From: Zygaena filipendulae
Taxonomy: Eukaryota > Arthropoda > Insecta > Lepidoptera > Zygaenidae
Length of the DNA: 64,000 nt
Direction of reading: 5' to 3'
Assembly: GCA_907165275.2 (NCBI GenBank)
Contig: OU015657.1
Location: forward strand, 10,067,001 to 10,131,000
Shown: in pieces, positions 44,501-56,500 of the stretch
Numbering within the stretch: the first letter of the stretch is position 1
Layout of the letters: each line of letters begins with the position of its first letter
Program-made: the position numbers and the translations under genes
Notes under the pieces: generated by a model
Seen by the model: only the letters and a program-made list of their open reading frames with translations
Told to the model about the DNA's origin: nothing
Database searches by the model: none

Positions 44501-47500
44501 CAAATATGCGATTTTTTTGTTTCATCGTAATTTGACACACGATATTTTGGCGCATGCGTGACAAAGAAATAATAAAATATTAAATTCATACATTATACAA
44601 TAAATTACAATAAACATAAAATACTAGCTGACCCGTGTCGTTTCACCCGCGGTAATTTCGGAGTTCCCGCGGGAATGGGGATGTGGACTACTTTTGAAAA
44701 ACAAAATTCTAATTAGTCCAGCAGTTAGAAAATAAAAAACAATAGACACGTATTTTTTGCTTTTTTAAATAAATTAAAATATACAGAGATAAAGCGCATT
44801 AAAGTTTAGGGTGAGGGGGTCGTGACGTCACTAACCGCTAAAACCGCCATACAAACTGTCAAAATAGTGACGTCACGCGAAATTTCAACTCAATATATCG
44901 CCGTCATCTTTTGATTACGTAAAAAAAGAAAAAATACGTTTCCAATATTTTTTAATAATCTACAAGACGGACTAAAAAAAAAATTGTCAACATGCCCATT
45001 CCAGGATAAAATATAGTTATAAACCTTCCTCATGAATCACTCTATCTATTGGTGAAAACCGCATCAAAATCTGTTGCGTAGTTTTAAAGATTTAAGCATA
45101 CATAGGGATATAGGGACAGAGAAAGCGACTTTGTTATTTTATACTATGTAGTGATAGCCAGCCTGCATTCTAATGGTGAAAGAATTTTTCAAATCAGCCC
45201 AGTAGACTTTGAGTTAAATCGTAACAAACAAACAAATATCAAATCTTTTCCCTGTATAATATTAGTTTACATCTGATGTATGATATACCTACATACATAG
45301 GTATATGTATACGTAATACGTATTTATCATGTTCCTAACTTTTAGTGTGCGTACTGCATAAAAAACTCACCTCATTGTATGTATCCATATGTTTTTGTGT
45401 TTTTGTAAATATGTTTTCTATTGTGTGTGTGTGTGTGTGCAATAAAGTATAGGTATTTGAATTTGAAAAATAAAATATATCGAAACCGAAAACAGGATCC
45501 CTCGTACATTGCAAGTGCCCCGCTGAGGCACCCCCACACATTGTATCTTTTGAATCTCTATCTCTGTTCACCCTATAATTCCCTGGTATAAAAAGGGGGC
45601 AAACCATTGTTCTCACGCACACGCACAATTTTTTTTATCTTCTTACATGAATTTTTGATCCAACTGCAGCTAAAATAGATCCAACATCAAATTACATAAA
45701 CGTATTAGTTAAATAGTAATGCGAGTTGGTAATTAAATTTAGGCTGTATTATATTAGAAAAAATAAAAAATTGGATTTTATGCTATCGTCAAATGTTTTT
45801 TGTCTATTTGTCCGTCCGAAATTATTTTACTCGATGTAGGTTTGGCTAATTAAATTACGTAAATAAAAATTATTGATCAATTTGAATTACGTAAATAAAA
45901 ATTATTGACCAATTTGAATTACCTACTTATTTTTATTTGATGGGGTCAAGAATCTTTCAATACAAAATTGATAAAAATATCTTTTGAACCGACCTCGAGA
46001 GAGTAGGTAATTCTTCAACGGACGATAGCAAATCGATAGCGAAAGTTACGAACGTTGCACAATCTAAAATCACACTCATCCGAATTAGAGTTAGAGTAAA
46101 AATTAAATTGTCTGCTCTTCATACAGTAGATTTTCCTTACAAAACCCACGTGAATTTCAGGGTCACCTCTATTTGGGTAGCCTTTACATTCCTAAAATTC
46201 AACATTACAGCAAGTAATTACAGTAATACCAAAATATTAAAACAAAGAAAATTGATTCAACGTTTTATCCATGAAAACGAATCAGACAGGTAGATACATA
46301 TACAGTATCACTACATAGTATAAGACAAAGTCGCTTCCCGCTGTCTGTCCCTATGTATGCTTAGATCTTTAAAACCACGCAACGGAATTTTATGCGGTTT
46401 TCACCAATAAATAGAGTGATTCGAGAGAAAGGTTTATATCTATATTTTATCCTGGAATTCCCGCGGGTGCTCCGAAATTGCCGCGGACGAAACCACGGGG
46501 GACAGCTTCTTATACATAAAAATGAATTGCTGTTCGCTTGTCTCGCTGAAACTCGACAATGGCTGGACCGATTTGACTAATTTTGATCTTGAAATATTTG
46601 TGAAAGTTCATGGAAGGTTTGTGTTAAAGAAAATTGGGAGTTGCTGCAGGAATTCCGAAATTCACGCTTAGTAAGTAGATAAATATGGATTCATTATATT
46701 TTCCACAAAAATGCAGTTCAATAGAACGTTTAAATAATAATATTATTAAATGCAACCAACAACAGTAGCTACTTTTATCAAAGTAGGACGTTGATGCGTG
46801 CACATTGCATAATGCACAGTTGCACACATACCTATAAGTACTGCACGATGCAAAGTGAATGGCCGCTGCAACTGCAATGTCGTGCCGGTCGTTGCCCGTA
46901 TCCTTGGGTATCCTTGCAGGACGACTCGTCATGCAACACTCTTCTTATAGTATGCCGTCCTAGTAGCTCACAGGATATTTTGTCCCTTTGGGAGTACGTT
47001 CAACCGATCCTTAAAGGGATCCTTTGTTGTGAGAACCTACGCATCGCCGCATATTATGTACCTATTTCCTTTTTTGCAAGCCAAGCGCGTGTTTTGTTAA
47101 AGTCAGGGTGCTCGTTGTGGCCAATTAGGTATAGGTAAAAAACGCAGACGTGTTATTATTAACACAAAAGCCGATTAGATCATCATTTATTTTGGTTGAT
47201 TTTTGTATAATTTGAAAGCTATTTAAGTTGTTCGAAATAAAGACAAGTCCTACAAAAGATTGATTGGCAAAAGACTGATTGTATCATAAAGTAACTACCT
47301 ATGACGATTCAGTGTGAAACCAATTATATATATTTATTTTTAATTATTACTTATTTACTATTTCATTTTATACATTTATTTAATTATAATAACAATGTTA
47401 ACTTACGATAAAACTAAACGCTCCATGTACCCTTCTCCACTCACAGTAGGTACCATAGCATCAATTCCACGGCTACCGGATTGTCGATTTGTTCACGAAG

Positions 47501-50500
47501 CACCCATCATGTGTAGGTATAGCAATAAAATGCTCTAGGAAAGCTATTTATAACACAGTTATCAGATACTAATTAATATTAAATTATAATTAAAGAGAAA
47601 AGATTTGTATATAAGTATGTTTGTAACGAATTGGCTCAAAAAGCTCTGGACCAATTTTAAAAATTCTTTCACCATTTGAATGCTACATTATCACTGATTA
47701 ATATAGGCTATATTGTAATCCGGAATTCGCGCGGGAACTCCGAAATTACCGCGGGTGAAACCGCGGGGAACAGCTAGTCCTACTTCCTACTAATCCTACT
47801 AATATTATAAATGTGAAAGTGTGGATGTTTGGATGTTTAGATGTTTAGATGTTTAGATGTTTAGATGTTTAGATGTTTAGATGTTTAGATGTTTAGATGT
47901 TTAGATGTTTAGATGTTTAGATGTTTAGATGTTTAGATGTTTAGATGTTTAGATGTTTAGATGTTTAGATGTTTAGATGTTTAGATGTTTAGATGTTTAG
48001 ATGTTTAGATGTTTAGATGTTTAGATGTTTAGATGTTTAGATGTTTAGATGTTTAGATGTTTAGATGTTTAGATGTTTAGATGTTTAGATGTTTAGATGT
48101 TTAGATGTTTAGATGTTTAGATGTTTAGATGTTTAGATGTTTAGATGTTTAGATGTTTAGATGTTTAGATGTTTAGATGTTTAGATGTTTAGATGTTTAG
48201 ATGTTTAGATGTTTAGATGTTTAGATGTTTAGATGTTTAGATGTTTAGATGTTTAGATGTTTAGATGTTTAGATGTTTAGATGTTTAGATGTTTAGATGT
48301 TTAGATGTTTAGATGTTTAGATGTTTAGATGTTTAGATGTTTAGATGTTTAGATGTTTAGATGTTTAGATGTTTAGATGTTTAGATGTTTAGATGTTTAG
48401 ATGTTTAGATGTTTAGATGTTTAGATGTTTAGATGTTTAGATGTTTAGATGTTTAGATGTTTAGATGTTTAGATGTTTAGACGTTTAGATGTTTAGATGT
48501 TTAGATGTTTAGACGTTTAGATGTTTAGATGTTTGGATGTTTGTTACTCAATCATGCAAAAACGGCTGAACGGATTTGGATGAAATTTGGCATGCACGTT
48601 GTCAGGGGTACAGAGACGAACATAGGGTACTTTTTATCCCAGAATCCTCGCGGAAACTCCGAAATTACCGCGGGTGAAACCGCGGGGCACAGCTAGTAAA
48701 TAATAAAATAAACAGCTAGCAAATTTTCGGTGAACTTTTTACAACATAACCTCATGAGTCATGGGGAGCCTAAACGATAACTTTATATTTTAGGTCAGAA
48801 CTGAAGTTTAATAGAAGTTGTGCTAGAAAGCCTCAGTCTGATAAATCCTACGATTTTATGTTTACTTACGTTTACGCATTATGATCATAGAATTTCAATT
48901 GGACGTAAATGGACAATCCCAATTCCCGAGTCCACGTCTTGGGGTTCATTCTGTATAGGACTATTAAAATCATGAAAATGTATTCAATCTACCTACCTAC
49001 TACTGGCATTCTACGGGCCATCACGTAGACCTGATGGCACGCGCCCGCCGGGTCAAATTAAGGGCATGGGATTGTTGTGCAACTTAAGTCAGTTTTCAGC
49101 ACAGTTTTCAGTCAAACGATCCGTCGCGAGTCTCTAATGACTCTATAATGTACCTAAATATGACCATAAGGATAGATCATGTTTAGGAGGTCTCCAACCA
49201 TCTCTTATAACCTGTTTCATTTTAAACCTATATCGAAAATCAAAACAGATTTTTTTACCTTACGTACCTACTTATACCTAAACTTACGTTAAAAAAATAG
49301 ATGGTAGGTTCCCAAATGCCAAACCCCGTGACAATCTTTAGGTACCTATAACATACCTTGACAGACAAATATGTAGTTGCAGCTTTGTATTATTCTGAAG
49401 GAAAATTGCAACGAAGAATATGAAGATAATTAATTAATACACCTTTTAATCCCTTGCTTGACTCACCTAATTCGTTACATTCAAAAGCTCCAACAATTCA
49501 CCTTCAGTACACTAATATTCTTAATTCTCGCTTTGGTTATAAATCGCCTTTTGTATGAAAGCTCATAATCCTTAAACTACTCTACACATATTATGTTACT
49601 CTGGTGATATTCGACGTCATCTCAGCGATTTCTATTTTAACAAATGGCTGCGTTTTCGAGGCGTTTACTCCCAGAATGGTTTGAACCAGTCATAACTCGC
49701 GGTTGTAAAATGTTATATTATAGCTATTATTGAGCTATGTGATAAAATCCTGACGGGTGTACTTATGTAGGTTGGAAAGGGAGAAAGACTGGGCTCCTTA
49801 TGATCTCTGAAATCCTGATAGTTGTTGACGTCATTCCAACTGGATCCACATCCCTTGGGTACCTCTCAAGTTATTGTCATTTTTTTTCTGATGTTAAGAT
49901 GTAACTTGCAAAAGAGTTTCAATATAAACTTTAAAGTTCAAAATATAAACTTCCTTTACTAAATAATTATAACAAGTAACCATCAACTAACATTTGAATA
50001 TTACCGATTTTTTTTTATATTAGATTGAAAAATTATATGAAACTAGCTGTGACCCGGCGGTTTCACCCTCCTGGGTTTCGGAATTTTTGGAGGAACTCCA
50101 AAGTAGCCTAATTTACTCCTTATAACATCAGCTAATTGGCAGTGAAAGTCGCGTCATAATCGGTCCAAACGTTTCGGAAATTAACTGGTGTGAGTTTCCG
50201 AATTCCTGCAGGAACTCCAAACTTCTTTTATGCAAACCTTGTCCTGACAATAACAAACACAAAAAAAGAATTATTAAATTTGGTGCAGCCATTTGGAAGT
50301 TATGCGCTTACCTACATACATTTCGACGATTTTTTATTTATATACTTTGGTAAAGAATAATTCCAAATGCATTAAACATACATATAAAGGTGTCCCAAAA
50401 GCTATTTTGATATTTGAACTTAAAGTTTAAATTTGAGAGAGATTTGAATAGAAGCTTATAATAAAATTATTAAATTGTTCCTTGTTTACAACGTCATAAA

Positions 50501-53500
50501 AACTCAACGGTTAACTTAACTTACATTTCAATTTCCAACGCAACAAAGAATTCTAGACAAAAGACAAAAAAAAAACATGTAGAACTCTACACAATACAAA
50601 AAGTAAATAAGCAGCCTGCAAATTGCAATAGGCTGGTGGTCCCCATTTTTAAGGTTCCGTAGCAAAGCGGCAAAAATGAAAACCCTTATAATTTTTAAGT
50701 GAAAATACGAGATAAAGTGAAATATAAAAGTATGGCACTCTATATTTATGCAACTCAGGATATAAAACAAAACTTCAATGCACCTAACCCCACACGCGGG
50801 GTATCCTTAAATAAGTCTTAAAATCATGACGAAACGAGACGTTTTAAACTTTAGCTGGTGAAATATCTACTTCTTAAGTCGTAAAAAGTGTATCTTACCT
50901 TTCTAACTTTTCAACTAAATGAGGGAGAAAATACGAAAAAATTTACTGCGGTAAAATTTTAAAACACTTTCAACGGAAATTGGTTTGAATGAGATAATAT
51001 GTCGTGTGTTTTTTCACATAGCTATTATGGGATATATTCGAAAAAAAAAACCCTTTTCATTACTCATACTCGGAAAGTAGGTCTGAAGTTGCCTGAGAAG
51101 CGGGTTGAAAGTAACCCTTTTCAGCCCTAGGGAGAATCGCTTTCAACTGACAACTGTCAAATTATTAAAAAAAAACTAGGTCTATTTTCACATTTCTATT
51201 GAACCATGTTTCAACTTTCTATACAGCCAGCGCGATGTAAAATTGAAATAACGTAAAGTTTAATTAGGTATTAATTAAAATAAAATTCACTCACTTTTTC
51301 TTAAGCTAATTCCTATTTATATTTTTTTATTTTCTTTAATTAATACTTAATAATTAAAGAAAATATTTTTTTAGGTCGCCACAATGTAAATAAAAAATAC
51401 TGGCTGAATAGCTAGCCGGCCAAAGAAAAAGAAATAGGTGGGAAAGTGTCAAGCGACTATCCGATCTTCACTCATTTTTTCTTTAGCTAATTCCTATTTT
51501 TATTTTGACTTTCCTTGCATTCGTAATGAAAAGCACAGTGTTACCCTCGGGAGAAAGACTTATTTAGTCCCGAGACGCTCGCTACGCTCGGGCGCCAATA
51601 GATCTCGATTCGCCAATAGATCGCCAATTACTTTCACCCCTAGGATAACAATGTACTATTAAATGTTAACAGTGAACATTATTTTTTCCTCACAACGGAA
51701 CCCTTTACTGTACTTTTTTATCCTCGTCCCACTCGTGAGCTTTCAAAAGCTTCTCTCCTGTTCACCGTTTGCACTTTATGTTATCCTGGTATGTTCCCGC
51801 GCCACGGACGCCGTTGTCGCTAGCCGCTTTCTCCTTCTGATGAGCTTTTTCGGAGGGTTCTTCGTTATGAAAGGGATGCAATTCTCTTTGCTTCTCGTTC
51901 TATTTTTTACTTTGGTTGTCACTTTTCACTTTTTGAACTTCATAAATGAGGATCTGTGTGTTCCTTAGATTAAAACAAATTGTTTTAAGGTGTGTTCCTT
52001 GTTTTGAATGGTCGAAACGAACTTTTTCCAATATTAATGATGGAATATTCATCAGACCTAGTTTATATACGAATTTATAGATATTTACTTATAGTTATTT
52101 TATCGCACTACGACTGCTTTCTTAATTTACTTTAATTATTATAAATCACTAATATTTTAGTCAGTCTAATTTTTAACTAATAGGAGAGTGCCGCAAGAGG
52201 CATTAAGTTTGATGTTTGTAAGTATCTACTTTTATTTTTGCATTGGTAAAGGATAAATAAATAAATTACTTTTATAGCCAAATTATTTTTTTAATTATTT
52301 ATAGACAAAAACGGTTAAAGAAATTCAATTCAATCAATTGAAAATCGTCAAAAACTTTATTTATTTATTATTACAAAGTTATTAGTGTGCTCTACTGCTA
52401 TAGAAGAGATCTATCATTGTCATGCATGATTTAGTCATAATATATCGTGATCTAAAACTAATACTAAAAATACATAAGATAAAAAAAATATGAAAATACC
52501 GTCCTTTGCGTACAAAGTACAAACTTACTGTCACACATCTGTCACATCTATCTACATATTTTCTACTTTTTTTCAAAATTAAGTTACGATTCCTTTTTTC
52601 TCTATAATATAACTACTTATTCAAATCTCTGGTGGAGAAATACTGACTAGAAAAAAGTCACTTTCTGAGTAGTAAGGGTTTTGTATGGTTTTAAGTAAGT
52701 AGGTACACATAAGAATTAGTAATATCATTTCCGCAGCTTGCCGAGCCGGGCGGCGGGTCGAGCAGACAGCACCGAGCACACCGACCCCAGTGTCCTCACC
52801 CCAGCCGCCTAACCCACCGGCGCCGGTCGACGTCATCAGCGTGCCAGCATCGCTGCCGCCGCTGCCACCCATCTGTGAAGATGCCACCAGCAACACCAAC
52901 CCACTCGGAAGACTCCGCAACGCAATGAGGAACTCTACATTCACGCAAAAGAGCAATCCCTACGACGCGTTCCTTATATTCTACAGCGATGAGCATTTGG
53001 TAATAATTAATTATGTATACTTCGATTTTAATTCTATACACCAAATTTTATTAGGTATTTCATTTATTTTTTTACAAGCTGTTCCCCGTGGTTTCACCCG
53101 CACTCATTTCAAAGTTCCCACGGAAATTCCGGGATAAAAAGTAATTCTGTATTTACTTTCTGTATGTACTACCCCTTAGAAAAGAGCCACGTATCTAAAC
53201 GAGAACGTAAAATTTATGAACTTACTAGCTATTCCCCATGGTAATTTCGGAGTTCCCGAGGGAATTCCGGGATAAAAAGTACCTACTCTATGTCCTTCTC
53301 TGTACCCCTGACAACGTGTATGCAAAGTTTCGTAGTGATCGACTGAGCTGGTAAGCTGAATGGTAGGTAAGGATATACCTAAGGATAAGGTTTCAGTCAA
53401 TAGTTACACCAATTTACACATTCAAAGATATCGCAAATATTAGTCAATTCATCCCGCGAGATAAGTTGGAGCGCGATGAGTTGACTAAAATGGCTCTTTA

Positions 53501-56500
53501 AAAGACGAAGTCAGAAAGATATTTGCATTTACGCAGATTCTTTATTTAGATGGGCAAAGAAGCTTCTAGGGTGGGCATTGCCCATTCCGTCCTCCTACGC
53601 TAGCTACGTCTATGCTGATACCTATACGTATCTCATGATTGTCAGAGTGAGGAGCCGGCAGCGGAGGAGCGCCGCTTGGAGTACATCAGCGGCTGGAGCG
53701 GCGCGGGCACGGGCGTGGTGATGGCGGACGGCGGCGCGGCGGCGTGGGTGCCCGCCGGGGACGTGCGCCGCGCGCGCGCCGCGTTCTCGTGCGCCTGGCT
53801 CGTGTTCGACGCCGACAACCTCAGCCGGCAAACCATCGCAGAATGGATCGCCGTATGTACACAATATACATATCTACATCACCGAGATTACAGAGCGATA
53901 ATTTGGTTATGAAATTCACTCGTCCTATTGATATGACTACACCTTTTTGTAACATCCTGTTATATTACATTATATACACACCGGCAGAATTAGCGGAACA
54001 TAAAATGGCAGAGTATAGAAATAATTACGTATATATATTAAAACAAATAATAATTAGACGTGAAGTAATAAATTAATATACATCTTTTAACACTTTAAAA
54101 GTTTGTAATTAAATTATTAAATTTTATTTAAAATAATAATAAAAAAAACACTTTTTCTCTAATTTGTGGGCACACAAATAATGTTGAAAATTAAAGATTA
54201 CTATGATTTTAACACTAAATAAATGAACGATTAATAACGTGTGTTTCCCCTTCGTGATTTAACTTTTATTTGCAACATTGTCTGTGTTCTCACAAACTAC
54301 AGATTTTTTTTATTTTTTTTTATTTTGATTACTTTTAATAAAATTTAACTAAAATCTTCTTAAAGTCGATGTTAAAAGATGTATATTAGTTTATTACTTC
54401 ATGCCTGATAATAATTTGTTTTAATTTATATACGTAATTATTTCTATACTCTGCCTTTTTATGTTCCGCTAATTCTGCCGGTGTGTATAGTAAGTATATT
54501 ATTTATTTAAGTTTGGTGAACCTTAAATAAAAAAAAAAAAAAAAAAAAATTACTTTTATGCAACATTATGTACGTAGCGTGTGGCCTAACAGGAGCGGCT
54601 GGGCCGTCCGGGCCGCGTCGGTGCCGACGCCCGGCTGACGTCGATAGGCGAATGGCAGTCCCTGACCCTGGCGCTGCAGCACGAGAACCTGCAACTGGTC
54701 AACATGCCCTCCGTGGTGGACCAGCTGTGGAACGAGGAGCCGAATCCGGCCCGGCGCCGCCCTGAGTTCTCCAAGATCGTTGCCAACTTGCACAACGAAC
54801 AGTACACCGGTCAGTATTAGCATTATATCATCTGTGGTAATAGTAACAGAAGGAGTACCTACCTACTCCTTCCATTACGGATGGAAGTTATCGAGGTAAT
54901 TATGTTGATGATTTATTTATACACATCAAATGTTTGTAAGTATATAAGTAGGTACGAGGACAAAATCAGTTTTGTGAACCCAACTTAAATTCTAAATGAA
55001 CATTAAAAATTTATTAAAAACAGTAACGTAACGAATCCCTCCTCATGGTCAACATTTCTACGTATTATTTGTGTTTGTCGTGAGCCTTATTATGAGTCTG
55101 GACACCTGTTTAATATATTTATTTTATGTAGGTATGTATTACAACAAAAACTGGGTCTAAGTATTAAATTAGTTGTCTGGTACCCATAGCACAAGCTCTG
55201 CTTAGTTTAGGATCAGGTGGCACTCTGTGATAATTTTCAAGTATTATTAAAATTATATTGATTATGTTTCCATGTTCAAAAATTTAGGTGTATTTTGGCG
55301 CGACAAAGTTGCGGCGGTTCGCAACGAGCTTGTGTCTATGGGCGCCGACGCTATGGTGGTCACCGCCCTAGACGAGGTGGCCTGGCTGCTGAACGTGCGA
55401 GGCCGAGACTTGCCTTACGCGCCGCTGTTGAAAGCTTTCGTCATCGTCAGCACCAGGGAGGTCAGGGTGTACGCGCAGCCGGGTAAACTGTCCATGCCGC
55501 TGAGGGAAGCGCTGGCGGTGTACAACTGCCATCAGAGCAACAACAATTGCACCAGGTAATGTGGTGTGGACATATAAATTCATTATACCAGCAAATATCT
55601 AAATACATTAAAAAAAAAACTGTATTAACACTAATAGTTTAGTGTTGAGAGCGGCTGTCGTTGAACGGCTCAGCTGTTGCTGTGGCATACCTACCATTTT
55701 GAGCTGAGGGATGTTGACTACTTTTGAAAATCAAAATTCTAATTAGTCCGTCAGTTAGAAAATAAAAAAACAATAGACACGTATTTTTTGCTTTTTTAAA
55801 TAAATTAAAATATACAGAGATAAAGCGCATTAAAGTTTAGGGTGAGGGGGTCGTGAGTCGTGACGTCACTAACCGCTAAAACCGCCATACAAACTGTCAG
55901 AATAGTGACGTCACGCGAAATTTCAACACAATATATCGCCGTTATTTTTTGATTACGTAAAAAAAGAAAAAATACGTGTCCAATATTTTTTAATAATCTA
56001 CAAGACGGACTAAAAAATAAAAATTAGTCAACATGCCCATTGTACCAGAAAACGTAAAACTATTAATAGGTCAAATTAAATAAAAACCCCGCTTTGTCAC
56101 ATAATTACATAAACTCTAACTTTTTATGTACCTATAGGTACGTTATTAAATATAATACATTTAATAAGAGTTACTTTGCAAAATTTTAATATTGAAGAGT
56201 CGTGAGAAGTTACTAAGAAGTCGTTTAGACGTGCATTAAAATTATGTAGGTACCTACCTAACCAATAGTATTATACTATAGGTATTTTAATTTAATAACA
56301 CTCCTTTAATTCACAAAATTTACCCGAAAGGTCTGAGATATCTCCATCTCAAGGTAGAGATACCTATAGGCGTTCCCCCTCATTTGTACCGTGAAGGTGT
56401 CAGTGAACTTATAGAAAGGCTAATAAAGCCAGCTGCGTTGTGCTCTTGCGACGGAGATTTATTGAAGTGTATTTTCACATTGCATTGGCATAGACAGTAA

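Larger units (their letters stand above)
20596..52736 (+). other. Intron 1 of the aminopeptidase P-like gene, ~32 kb
   Basis: Begins GTAAGT and ends tttccgcag. No ORF here resembles a host protein; the content is transposon-derived repeats listed separately. Stretches such as 25270-26080, 29460-30900, 33130-34000, 34690-36350, 38500-39650, 41280-43860 and 48780-50030 show only AT-rich spacer with scattered TACCTACC motifs and small hairpins. Confidence 0.6.

Noticed and set aside
47823..48540. CRISPR-like or telomeric array
   Set aside because: The unit is 8 bp with no spacers, and insect telomeres use TTAGG; it is a microsatellite-type expansion inside a dispersed repeat.
51663..51968. 101-codon hydrophobic plus-strand frame
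   Set aside because: T-rich composition alone gives Phe/Leu/Val. There is no homology, no splice context, and its start borders a foldback element. A remote chance of a real small membrane protein remains.
54568..54765. Plus-strand frame beginning at 54568
   Set aside because: Wrong frame of aminopeptidase P-like exon 4; the homologous frame starts at 54593.
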